Shown piece by piece: positions 8,280 through 17,221 of a DNA stretch of 64,000 nt (position 1 is its first letter; each line of letters begins with the position of its first letter). The notes below the pieces were generated by a model. The model was not told where the DNA came from and searched no databases. It worked only from the letters and a program-made list of their open reading frames with translations. The position numbers and the translations under genes are program-made. The DNA comes from Methylomonas rhizoryzae (GTDB taxonomy: Bacteria; Pseudomonadota; Gammaproteobacteria; Methylococcales; Methylomonadaceae), in assembly GCF_008632455.1 (NCBI RefSeq), contig NZ_CP043929.1, positions 2,232,001 through 2,296,000 of the forward strand. Reading direction: 5' to 3'.

Positions 8280-8549
8280 ACTCCCTTCAACCACGCTGTT
8301 TTCCGCCTCATCGCATCATATTGGCGTTTGAGCATAGTTTGCCTTCGGCCAATTTTGGTCAGTTATTTTCTTACCGCTGCAAAACTGAGTTTTGTGCAGT
8401 TAGATCATTAGCAATTGTTGTATTCATGACATGCCTCGAATAATTAAAGGCGAATGGCGTGTTTGAACGGCGATGGGCAAAATTGTTGCACCGGCCTTGA
8501 TTGGAAAGCAGCGAGCTTATGGGTATTGGCGTTTTGGCATGACGAAATT

Positions 8550-8568
8550 AGATACTGAAGCAGTATCT
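8550..8568 (+). repeat. Perfect 8-bp hairpin, 3-nt loop
   Basis: AGATACTG (8550-8557), loop AAG, CAGTATCT (8561-8568), followed by TTAT and soon by a second small hairpin at 8581-8595 with a T-rich tail. Could belong to the end of the modE transcript or an operator. Confidence 0.4.
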
Positions 8569-8744
8569 TTATGAAAATAAAAGTCTTTATGACTTCGAGT
8601 TTTTTGATGGGCGCTTAACAATGGAATAGCGGAACGGTACCCGAATCATGCGAGTTTCATTGCGGATAAAGAAGTTTAAATTTTGCGTCTATCAGCCGCC
8701 GATTTTTTAAACAATTGGCATCAAACCTGCTTTATTCGGCATAG

Positions 8745-8763
8745 ATACAAATACTATTTGTAT
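8745..8763. promoter_or_regulatory. 19-bp palindromic operator candidate upstream of ald
   Basis: ATACAAATA-C-TATTTGTAT is a perfect inverted repeat with 9-bp arms around one base, 155 bp before the ald start. The size and symmetry are those of a dimeric regulator site. The regulator is unknown; the LysR gene downstream of ald is one candidate. Confidence 0.45.
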
Positions 8764-8918
8764 TCGAGATCGGCGCTTGATGGGTATTAGACAATCCTGC
8801 GACATGGCGAATGGCAGGCCCGTTAAATCGGATTTTATGTTCGACGCTACGATGTTCCCGGTCTTGATACGGATATTGAAATTTTGACCGCTCAGCGCAT
8901 TCAAGAGGAGTTCGATTT

Positions 8919-10025
8919 ATGAAAGTAGGGTTAATCAAGGAAATTAAAGTCAAAGAGAACAGGGTAGGCCTTACGCCGGAAGGTGTGTCGGTGCTGGTCG
9001 CGCACGGTCATGATGTGTGCGTGGAACAAAGCGCCGGGAAAGGATCCGGATTTAGCGATGACGCTTACCGGTCGGTTGGTGCCTCCATAGTGACTGTCGA
9101 TCAGGCTTGGGCATGCGATTTAGTGGTAAAAGTTAAAGAACCTATCGCAGCGGAGTATGGTTATCTGAACAATCAAATTGTTTTCACCTACTTCCATCTT
9201 GCCGGAGTGCCCTGGGAGTTGACCGAAGCATTGTTAAACGGCAAGACTAGCGCTGTGGCTTATGAAACCTTGGAGGGGCCGGACGCTAGATTACCCTTGC
9301 TTGCCCCTATGAGCGCGGTAGCGGGTAACATGGCAGTACAAATGGGTTGTTACTACTTAGCCGCTTGTCATGGCGGTAACGGCGTCATGTTGGGTTCAGT
9401 GTTAGGGCGGCGCCATGGGAATGTTTTGATCATCGGAGATGGGATTGTCGGTACCCACGCGGCCCGCACGGCGATCGGCTTAGGCGCTAACGTAACGGTA
9501 GCCGGATTATTTCCGGAAAATGGGCTCAAAATGCAGCGGGAAATCTCGCCGTTGATCGAATATGTTATTTCCGAGCCGGCCACTATCGCAGAGCTTGTTC
9601 GAGATGCAGATTTGGTTGTTGGTGCGGTATTGATACATGGTGCTCGGGCCGCTCATGTCGTCACCGAACAAATGGTGCTCAGTATGCGGCCGGGAGCCGT
9701 TATCGTTGATGTCAGTATCGACCAAGGCGGTTGTATCGAAACTGCGCAAGCGACCACACACGATGCACCTGTCTACATAAAACACGGAGTCACGCATTAT
9801 TGTGTCAGCAATATGCCGGGCGCTTATCCGAGAACGTCCACGTTAGCTCTGACCGAAGCTACCTTACCCTATGTTTTAAAATTGGCCGATCAAGGTATAG
9901 CGGCGTTAAAGCAAGAGCCCGGCTTTGCCAAAGCGCTGAATACCTATCAAGGGTATATCACCTGTTTGCCGGTTGCGGAAGCTTTTTCTGTTCCGGAGCG
10001 GTATCGCTCGTTTGCCGAATTTTGA
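8919..10025 (+). CDS. ald: Alanine dehydrogenase
   Basis: 368 residues, full length. NAD-dependent interconversion of pyruvate plus ammonia and L-alanine; in methanotrophs it is a route of ammonia assimilation. The substrate residues are seen in LIKEIKVKENRVG and TYFHLAG; the nucleotide fold is IIGDGIVGTHAARTA (about 168-182; the usual GGG-start glycine pattern is slightly varied). The C-terminal VSNMPGAYPRTST is diagnostic. AAGAGGAG eight bases before the ATG is a strong ribosome site. Followed 23 bp later by a LysR regulator and then an NRPS gene. Confidence 0.95.
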   Translation: MKVGLIKEIKVKENRVGLTPEGVSVLVAHGHDVCVEQSAGKGSGFSDDAYRSVGASIVTVDQAWACDLVVKVKEPIAAEYGYLNNQIVFTYFHLAGVPWELTEALLNGKTSAVAYETLEGPDARLPLLAPMSAVAGNMAVQMGCYYLAACHGGNGVMLGSVLGRRHGNVLIIGDGIVGTHAARTAIGLGANVTVAGLFPENGLKMQREISPLIEYVISEPATIAELVRDADLVVGAVLIHGARAAHVVTEQMVLSMRPGAVIVDVSIDQGGCIETAQATTHDAPVYIKHGVTHYCVSNMPGAYPRTSTLALTEATLPYVLKLADQGIAALKQEPGFAKALNTYQGYITCLPVAEAFSVPERYRSFAEF

Positions 10026-10048
10026 GTGCGGATTGATTTCACCGGTTT

Positions 10049-10948
10049 ATGAATCTGAGTCAACTGGAGTTGTTGCGTACCCTGCAAGAGACTGGTTTCA
10101 ATCTAAGTAAGGCCGCTGAGCGCATGCATGTTGTGCAATCAGCGGTCAGTCGCCAATTGCAGATGTTAGAGTCCGAACTGGGCTCGCCGTTGTTCGAGAG
10201 GCATGGTAAACGCCTATTGGGGCTTACGCCGTTAGGTGAACGCATCATGTGTGAAGTGGAGCGCATTCATCAGGCAAAAAAAAACATTCAGACCATGGCC
10301 GATGATTTTCGCGACAACCGAAGCGGCACCTTGCATGTCGCAACTACGCATGCCCAAGCCAAGTATTTGTTGCCGAATCCCGTTCAGAACTTTAGAGTCC
10401 GTTATCCGAGCGTTAAAATTTATATGGTGCAGTCTTCCCCGGGTGAATTGATCGACCTACTGCACCAACACCGAGCCGACATTGCGATTTGCACGGAAAA
10501 ATTGGCCGAAGACGAACGTCTAGTGATACGGCCTTGTTATGAATGGCATCACGTGGCGATAGTGCCTAAAAACCATGTGTTGTTGCAAACGCCTATTGAG
10601 CTAACACATTTGGCTGCTTTCCCCATCTTAACGTATTGTCCCGGCTTTACCGGTAGGGGGGCAATCGATAAGTCCTTCTCAGACGCGGGCTTGCAGCCCG
10701 ATATCATACTTGCCGCCGCCGACTCCGACGTGATTAAAACTTACGTTAGGCTAGGATTAGGAGTGGGCATCATCGCGGAAACTTCATACGAAGCGGAGAG
10801 AGATGAGGACTTGGTGGCGCTTTCGTTAAAACATCTCATCCCGCCGTCCGTTACCAAAATCGCCTATTTGCAGCAACTCTATTTGCCGTCCTATTGCCGA
10901 TTTTTTATAGACGCATTACTACAGCAAGCACGCATTAGAAAACAATAA
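10049..10948 (+). CDS. CysB-family LysR-type transcriptional regulator
   Basis: 299 residues. N-terminal winged HTH (FNLSKAAERMHVVQSAVSRQLQMLE, residues about 17-42, split here across the recognition helix) and a CysB-like effector domain beginning VATTHAQAKYLLP, which in CysB holds the sulfate/O-acetylserine-binding threonines and glutamine. Length is slightly below the 324 residues of E. coli CysB, missing part of the C-terminus. Lies 23 bp after ald and 208 bp before the NRPS gene; it could control either, or be the general cysteine regulator. True CysB or a Cbl-like paralogue cannot be told apart here. Confidence 0.85.
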   Translation: MNLSQLELLRTLQETGFNLSKAAERMHVVQSAVSRQLQMLESELGSPLFERHGKRLLGLTPLGERIMCEVERIHQAKKNIQTMADDFRDNRSGTLHVATTHAQAKYLLPNPVQNFRVRYPSVKIYMVQSSPGELIDLLHQHRADIAICTEKLAEDERLVIRPCYEWHHVAIVPKNHVLLQTPIELTHLAAFPILTYCPGFTGRGAIDKSFSDAGLQPDIILAAADSDVIKTYVRLGLGVGIIAETSYEAERDEDLVALSLKHLIPPSVTKIAYLQQLYLPSYCRFFIDALLQQARIRKQ

Positions 10949-11156
10949 ATCGATAAAACTGTATATTGTTCGGCAATTTTTGTTCTGTAAGCATATACTG
11001 TCAGACTTATGGGTATCCGACTGCCTCTGAGACTGCAAAACCCGGATCAAATTAGCATTTGCTGATTGAAAATGGTCTAGCTTAGGACTTTCAAAGAGGG
11101 AATTCTTCCAGCGGATCACGTCAAGGTGAGTATATTTCTTGGACGAAGACTAGCCG

Positions 11157-14100
11157 ATGCAGCTGACTGAGAATCAAAAAGCCATTTGGTACGATCAAAT
11201 TGCCAGACCGCATAGTCCTATGTACAACATAGGCGGTTATTTGCTGATATACGGTCATGTCGATAAAAATTTATTGCAACAAGCTATTCAGTGCCTGGTA
11301 ACGGAAAACCCTATACTCCGTACTAGAATAACGCACACTCGAAACGGCCAACTCATTACTTCGGTGAAGTCTAAGCAGACGGTCGAGTTTCCGTTCTTGG
11401 ATTTTTCAGCGGCGCCGGATCCGACGTTCAAAGCTAACGAATGGTTGTCTGCCAGATTTTCAGAAGCGTTTGACGTCGATGGGGATGGTTGCTACTGGCA
11501 ATTTGCGTTGCTAAAGCTGACTGAGCGGAAATTTGCGTTGTTAACCAAATACCATCATGTCATTGCCGACGGTTGGAGTACCAAAATCGTCATTGACCGT
11601 TTGGCAACGCTTTATAATTGTTTACTAGCGCAAAACGAAATACCGCACAACGGCGAAGAGAATTTTGCCGATTTCGTCGGTTTGGAAAAAAGCTATCTCG
11701 AGTCGCCGACCTATCAGCGCGACGCACAGTTCTGGCAGGAACAAATCCCGCAGATACCCGAACTGTTGCTGCGCGAGAAATATCAAGCGAATCGGCACGT
11801 CGAAGCAACTCGGGCAGTTCTTCATCGCTTTCGAATATCTCGTACACTGTACAATCAATTGGAACAATGGGCGCAGACGCGGCAGTCGACCTGTTATCAC
11901 TTGCTGCTGACTACGCTGTGCGTTTATTTTGCCAGGGCGCACCAGCAACCGCACATTACGGTAGGTTTGCCGTCGTTGAATCGGGCCGGAGCGCGTTTCA
12001 AGAACGTGTTGGGAATGTTCGCCAGTTTGTCGCCGCTTTCCATAGACCTCGATTTCGAAACGTGTTTCGACGAATTATTGAAGCAATTTTCCGTAGCGAT
12101 TCGAAAGGTACATAAACATCAACGCTTTCCGTTGAGCGCCATCAATCAACGTTTACATTTGTTGAAAAGCAAACGGGACAGTTTATTTGACTTGGTGCTG
12201 TCCTACGAACGCCAGGACTATTCGGTAAAATTCGGCCATGCGGAAGTTGAAGCCTGCCAATTGTTTAGCGGTGTCGCTCGCTATCCCCTAGCCGTAACAG
12301 TTTGCGAATTTAGCGCCCAGCGGGACGTGGAAATTGTGTTCGAGGCGGCGGAAACGTGTTTCAATCAAGACGAATTGGCCTATCTGTCCGCGCGCTTTAT
12401 TGGCTTGTTGCAGCAAGTGACTGTCAGGTCGCAGTTACCGCTTTGGCAGCTGGATTTGGTGCCGTATAGCGAAAAAGAATATATATTTCATATATTTAAT
12501 AGGCAACAGGAGCTGCCGGACTTCGTTGGCGTCATCGGCCAATTCAAGCAATGGGTAGCCAATACGCCGGACGCGGTAGCGGTTCGATCAGGGCAAAAGC
12601 AACTTACTTATCGCGAATTGGACGGATTAAGTGATCGCTTAGGCCATGAATTGCAACTTCGCCATTGCGGGACGGGAAGCGTGGTAGCGGTGTGCATGCC
12701 GCGCTGTCCGGAAACGATCGTCAGCTTATTGGCTATCTTAAAAATCCGGGCGGTCTATTTGCCTTTGGATTGCGAAAGTCCGCCGCAACGTATCGCCCAC
12801 CTACTCAGTCAAGGGCAAGCAGCTGCGCTATTGGCGGTAACTCAAGACGGTGTATCGGTGTCCGGTTTGCACACCAACATCATCTGGGTTGACCAAAACA
12901 TCTTACTGACTAGTTATCCCTTGAGTTTCTCTCATCCGCAACCGGAGGATACGGCCTATTTAATCTTCACCTCGGGCAGTACCGGGCAACCTAAAGGGGT
13001 AAAAATCCATCACCGTGCATTGTCGCTACGCTTAGCCTGGTTACAACAGCAGTTCGAAATCAGGCCGGGGGAGCATGTCGGACAAAACGTACAAACCCAC
13101 TTTGACCCGGCGTTAATCGAAATCGGTTTATCGCTTACTCAGGGGGCCTGCTTAATATTGGCACCATGGCAACGTCCCACGCCGGAAACCTTTGCCAAAT
13201 TCGTGATCGACGAAGCTATACACGCCTTGGCATTGGTGCCCGGCAGCCTAAAGGCTTTATTGCAAGGCTTACCGGGCGACGGGCGCATTCCTCTGCGGAT
13301 CGCCTGTTGCGGAGGAGAAACTCTGCCCGCCGGTTTGGCGGCGGCTTTTATCAAAAGGACGGGGGCCAAATTGTTTAACGTATACGGACCGACGGAAACT
13401 ACCATTTTGGCAAGTGCCTGGCAATGTTCGGTCGACGACGTGGAGCCTCTACCTATCGGTAGTCCGCTTGACCATACCTGCATATTCGTGGTCGATAAAC
13501 GCATGCAATTGTTGCCGTTGGGCGTGCACGGAGAAATCGTCATCGGTGGCTCGGGCGTCGGTAAAGGCTACTTGAATCAACAGGCGTTAACCGCCCACAA
13601 ATTTGTAGCGAATCCGTTCGATCAACAAAATCACGGCAGTGTGTACCGTAGCGGAGATTGCGGTTACATCGGTACCGACGGACGGTTGTATTTTTCAGAA
13701 CGCTTGGACCGACAAGTCAAACTGGGGGGCTATCGCATAGAGCCCGGCGAGGTTGAATCTGCATTGCTGCAGCATGGCGAAGTGCAGCGCGCGGCGGTTA
13801 CCGCGCACTGTGGAACAGGACAAAAAGTGCTGGTCGCTTATGTCGAATCGCAAGCCCCGAATCCTACGGATTTGCAGCATGATTTGTATGCCTTGTTGCG
13901 ACATCGCTTGCCGGATTACATGATACCGAAACTCATCTCGGTTATGGCGGCTTTACCGACCACAACGGTCGGTAAAATTGCTTACGATCAATTGCCGCTG
14001 CCGGCAGTCTCTAAACAAGCGTCGTTGCCAAGGTTGCCTGCAAATGCGATGGAAGCTAAATTGCTCGAAATTTGGCGGCAGGTGTTAAAAAATCCGCAAC

Positions 14101-15077
14101 TGAACGTCGAAGATAATTTTTTTGAGCAGGATACGGATTCGTTAACCGCGATCAGTTTGATTGTGGCCATCGAAAAAAGTTTTGGTTGCCGGCAAACGAT
14201 AGCATTTTTGCTGGAATTTCCGACGATTGCCGAACAAGCAGCTCAGCTTTGCCATGCGCATCCGGAGCGCTTCGACCGGGAGTGTAAATTGCCTATTTCG
14301 GAACGGGAGTTGACCCATTTTTATTTGGCGGCTTCGGGCGAGGGCGATTTTTTTCGCTTTCGAGCGCTGGCGGACAAGTTGGGAAATTCTTGCAAATTAC
14401 ATATTCTGAATCCGCCGCGCGTCGATGACGGTGCCGCGAGTATCGAAGAGATTGCCCGCGGATATGCAGCCTTGATTGCTCAGCATAAGCAACACAAATT
14501 TTATCTCGGCGGATTTTCCATCGGCGGCATTACGGCATTGGAGACCGCTAGAATATTGGGATTGCACTATAACCTCAAGCCCGAATGCTTGATATTGTTG
14601 GATAGCGTTTATCCGCGCAGCCTGTTACGCTCGGGTCGTTTATTCTCGCTGCTGAAAATTTTGGTGAAGTCGCCTATTTTTCAATGGCTTAATCTGGACG
14701 ACAGGCGCATGGCCGCGATGGTTAACGATCCCGCCATGCAAATGCAAATCGCCGGTTTGGCGCAGCATCGCTTGAGGCCGTACAAGGGCCGTGCCGTTTT
14801 ATTGATAACCAGCGCTTTTTGGCCGCTGAAACGCTTATTGTTTTGCGGATGGACAACGATTTTCAAACAGCCGTTAGAGATGCGCAAAGTGTCCGGCATG
14901 CACGGCAGCATGTTCCTACCGTTACATTTGCCGACGTTGAGCAAGGCGATTAAAGCTTGTCTACAAGATCCTGCGCCGGTTTATCGCCCGGAACAGCGTT
15001 CGGTTGGAGCAAGGCATTACCCGGGCTCGGTTGCTCGAGTAGCGTCAGTGCGTAACGATAACCGATATCTGCGATGA
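11157..15077 (+). CDS. Single-module nonribosomal peptide synthetase (C-A-T-TE)
   Basis: 1306 residues. Condensation domain (1-440) with the catalytic HHVIADG near 133; adenylation domain (about 455-945) with TSGSTGQPKG (near 605), VYGPTETT (near 741), YRSGD, and the lysine motif TVGKIAYDQL; carrier domain (about 960-1030) whose phosphopantetheine serine sits in EQDTDSLTA (near 994); type I thioesterase (about 1050-1268) with nucleophile motif GFSIGG near 1121 and a late His in MHGSMF. By alignment to GrsA the specificity positions read roughly D-P-I-S-C-G-V-I-L, which I cannot match to a substrate. A lone C-A-T-TE module should join one acyl or amine donor to one amino acid and release it. 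The last ~37 residues run antisense to the neighbouring lipase gene. Confidence 0.93.
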   Translation: MQLTENQKAIWYDQIARPHSPMYNIGGYLLIYGHVDKNLLQQAIQCLVTENPILRTRITHTRNGQLITSVKSKQTVEFPFLDFSAAPDPTFKANEWLSARFSEAFDVDGDGCYWQFALLKLTERKFALLTKYHHVIADGWSTKIVIDRLATLYNCLLAQNEIPHNGEENFADFVGLEKSYLESPTYQRDAQFWQEQIPQIPELLLREKYQANRHVEATRAVLHRFRISRTLYNQLEQWAQTRQSTCYHLLLTTLCVYFARAHQQPHITVGLPSLNRAGARFKNVLGMFASLSPLSIDLDFETCFDELLKQFSVAIRKVHKHQRFPLSAINQRLHLLKSKRDSLFDLVLSYERQDYSVKFGHAEVEACQLFSGVARYPLAVTVCEFSAQRDVEIVFEAAETCFNQDELAYLSARFIGLLQQVTVRSQLPLWQLDLVPYSEKEYIFHIFNRQQELPDFVGVIGQFKQWVANTPDAVAVRSGQKQLTYRELDGLSDRLGHELQLRHCGTGSVVAVCMPRCPETIVSLLAILKIRAVYLPLDCESPPQRIAHLLSQGQAAALLAVTQDGVSVSGLHTNIIWVDQNILLTSYPLSFSHPQPEDTAYLIFTSGSTGQPKGVKIHHRALSLRLAWLQQQFEIRPGEHVGQNVQTHFDPALIEIGLSLTQGACLILAPWQRPTPETFAKFVIDEAIHALALVPGSLKALLQGLPGDGRIPLRIACCGGETLPAGLAAAFIKRTGAKLFNVYGPTETTILASAWQCSVDDVEPLPIGSPLDHTCIFVVDKRMQLLPLGVHGEIVIGGSGVGKGYLNQQALTAHKFVANPFDQQNHGSVYRSGDCGYIGTDGRLYFSERLDRQVKLGGYRIEPGEVESALLQHGEVQRAAVTAHCGTGQKVLVAYVESQAPNPTDLQHDLYALLRHRLPDYMIPKLISVMAALPTTTVGKIAYDQLPLPAVSKQASLPRLPANAMEAKLLEIWRQVLKNPQLNVEDNFFEQDTDSLTAISLIVAIEKSFGCRQTIAFLLEFPTIAEQAAQLCHAHPERFDRECKLPISERELTHFYLAASGEGDFFRFRALADKLGNSCKLHILNPPRVDDGAASIEEIARGYAALIAQHKQHKFYLGGFSIGGITALETARILGLHYNLKPECLILLDSVYPRSLLRSGRLFSLLKILVKSPIFQWLNLDDRRMAAMVNDPAMQMQIAGLAQHRLRPYKGRAVLLITSAFWPLKRLLFCGWTTIFKQPLEMRKVSGMHGSMFLPLHLPTLSKAIKACLQDPAPVYRPEQRSVGARHYPGSVARVASVRNDNRYLR

Positions 15078-17196
15078 TGTGAGCTTTTGCATAGGCGGTT
15101 ACTGCAAATTCGGCAACCGGCGGGCGCAGCAACAAATCGGCCGTATGATTCGGATTGCGCATTTTTGCCGCCAACGCGGCTAGTTTCCAAACCCGCTTTA
15201 GTAGTTCCATCAAGCTAGGCGGATGGGAAGTTGGCGAATTGATGGGATTGAAACGATTGCGTAGCCATTGCCAACCACTGAAGCCGCCTAATAAATCGGC
15301 ATCGGCTTTCAAAGGTTCCAAGGGATCGACATCGACTGCGATAATCCTGCCGTGAGGTAAACGCCGGCGCATTTCGTCTATCGGCAAATTGTTCAGCAAG
15401 GCGCCGTCGACCAAAATGTTACCGGCTATCATTTGCGGTGGAAACAAGCCGGGTGGGCTGTTTGAAGCCAACAAAGCCGGCGTCAGCCGGCCGCTCTCGA
15501 ATACTTCGAGCGAAGCGTCGCTAAGATTGCCGGCTACGCAGAAAAACGGCAACCACAAATCCTCGATTTCGACCTGTTTGAACAAGGCTTGCAGGGCAGC
15601 CGTGATTCGGGTTCCGGAAAATAGCGAGACTAAGGGCAGGGTGAGGCTATCGCGGGTCAGGCACAATTCGAGCAAAGCATTCAACAGGTCGGTAGGGTTT
15701 TGCCGCATGGCATAGTGTGCGGCCACCAAAGCCCCCATGCTGTTGCCGGCGATGTAATCGACCGGGACGGCTTTTTGCCGCATGGCTTTCAATACGCCGG
15801 CATGAGCAAAACCTCTGGCGCCGCCGCCGCTTAAGACCAATCCATAGGCGCTTCCGCTCAACAAGCGGCCCAGCCGGGCAAAGTCTTCGGTATTGGCCGA
15901 ACGCACATGGTAATGCGCTTCGACTTTTCTAAGTTTTAGCCAATCGGCGCTGTGTTCTATTGAAACGGTGTCGGCAAGGTGATGAATGACTAATCGAGGG
16001 CGCAGTTGTTGCTCTTGCAGGTAGGTGTCAATCTGCGCTTCCAGCGCAGAGACCTGCTTACAGTCGCCGGCTGCAACGACCAACACGATGTGATCCGCAT
16101 GGCGCATGCAACGCCGGCTCCAGGCATCGAATACCGTGCCGGCTATTAGCAGTAAAAAGCGATTGGTATGTTCTCGAGCCGCCAGATAATCCGCCAGCAT
16201 GGCATCTTCCGCATCGGTAGCGGCGCAGGCGGCATTGTTTTGCTGCAAATGCGCCCGATCAATCGTCTCGGTTGCGCCTTGTGTCCGCAACGCATCCGAA
16301 AGCTGCGAGACGAAAAGCCCGGTATTTACCGCATCGGACAAATTGATCAGGGCGATAACCGCTTTTCTATCCTCCGGTACCGGTGATGCCGCAGGCTCGA
16401 GGCGGTTTAGCTTAGCGAGCAAAAAGCGATTCAAGGCTACAGGATGACGCAACAACAAGTTTTCCAGTCTATCGATCGGCAGATAGGCGAGTAAGCTATC
16501 TCTGTTGGTCTGTAATGCCGCTTGATCCGGGTAAGGCATATAGTCATTTGCGCCTACCAGCCCGCCCGGTTCCAAACGATATGTTGGACGACTACCGGCA
16601 TTGGCCGTTTTTAAGGTTAGGCATCCGGCAACCACGATGTAGAAGGCCGGCTGTTCGGCAGATAAAAGCCGGTTTACATCTTGCCTGGCGGGCACGAATT
16701 TGAGCGCGAGCTGTTCGCTCAAGTCTTGAGCGACGGGTGATGCAAGTCCGGAAAACGCCCCGCAAAGCCGCATCGTAACGGCCATGCGACATCGAATCAG
16801 CCGGGTCGTCAAACAGTCGTAACCGGCGAGTTCCAGCGAAGCTTCGTAGCTTAAGGCCGCCAAGCATGCGTCTCCGGGCCAATATAACCAAGCACTGTTC
16901 GCTACAACGTTGGCCCCGTATCGATGACAGGGATTGGGTCCGGGCGGAAACTCGCCGAATAGGCTGTCGAGGCGCGCCAAAGGCTGTTCGATAGTCACCG
17001 AATCGCGCGCGTTGAACAGCGTGACTTGGCCGTTGCCCAAGCAATACAGTCCGCCGGCCGGATCGCCGGGAGCAAACAGCGGCGTTTCGTAGTCGCTGCG
17101 ATGATAGTGCGCCGACGCGGCCAAGAATGTCAACAAATCGGGGTGTAGGCCGCGAAACGCCGCAGATGCTGCCAAAATACGCTCGGTCTCTATCAT
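14950..17196 (-). CDS. Patatin-like phospholipase with cyclic-nucleotide-binding-like domains (NTE/RssA type)
   Basis: 748 residues from the ATG at 17196 (an upstream alternative at 17277 would overlap the transporter gene by 56 bp). N-terminal region shows cNMP-binding-like beta-roll features (LFAPGDPAGGLYCLGNGQVTLF near 40, and a second copy near 200). The C-terminal patatin domain has oxyanion loop SGGGARGFAHAG, nucleophile GNSMG and the aspartate of DGALLNNLP, the Ser-Asp dyad. Such proteins hydrolyse lysophospholipids at the membrane. Convergent with the NRPS gene, overlapping it by 128 bp. Confidence 0.88.
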   Translation of the reverse strand: MIETERILAASAAFRGLHPDLLTFLAASAHYHRSDYETPLFAPGDPAGGLYCLGNGQVTLFNARDSVTIEQPLARLDSLFGEFPPGPNPCHRYGANVVANSAWLYWPGDACLAALSYEASLELAGYDCLTTRLIRCRMAVTMRLCGAFSGLASPVAQDLSEQLALKFVPARQDVNRLLSAEQPAFYIVVAGCLTLKTANAGSRPTYRLEPGGLVGANDYMPYPDQAALQTNRDSLLAYLPIDRLENLLLRHPVALNRFLLAKLNRLEPAASPVPEDRKAVIALINLSDAVNTGLFVSQLSDALRTQGATETIDRAHLQQNNAACAATDAEDAMLADYLAAREHTNRFLLLIAGTVFDAWSRRCMRHADHIVLVVAAGDCKQVSALEAQIDTYLQEQQLRPRLVIHHLADTVSIEHSADWLKLRKVEAHYHVRSANTEDFARLGRLLSGSAYGLVLSGGGARGFAHAGVLKAMRQKAVPVDYIAGNSMGALVAAHYAMRQNPTDLLNALLELCLTRDSLTLPLVSLFSGTRITAALQALFKQVEIEDLWLPFFCVAGNLSDASLEVFESGRLTPALLASNSPPGLFPPQMIAGNILVDGALLNNLPIDEMRRRLPHGRIIAVDVDPLEPLKADADLLGGFSGWQWLRNRFNPINSPTSHPPSLMELLKRVWKLAALAAKMRNPNHTADLLLRPPVAEFAVTAYAKAHIIADIGYRYALTLLEQPSPGNALLQPNAVPGDKPAQDLVDKL

Positions 17197-17221
17197 TTGC
17201 GCCAGCAGGTGCGGCCTTGGG

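Larger units (their letters stand above)
8280..8918. other. 639-bp intergenic region between modE-like gene and ald
   Basis: No convincing coding sequence on either strand. It holds three inverted repeats: AGATACTG-AAG-CAGTATCT (8550-8568), AAGTC-TTTAT-GACTT followed by CGAGTTTTTT (8581-8605, a weak terminator-like element on plus), and a 19-bp symmetric element at 8745-8763. The length is unusual in this compact window, so an ncRNA or a decayed gene is possible. Confidence 0.5.
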
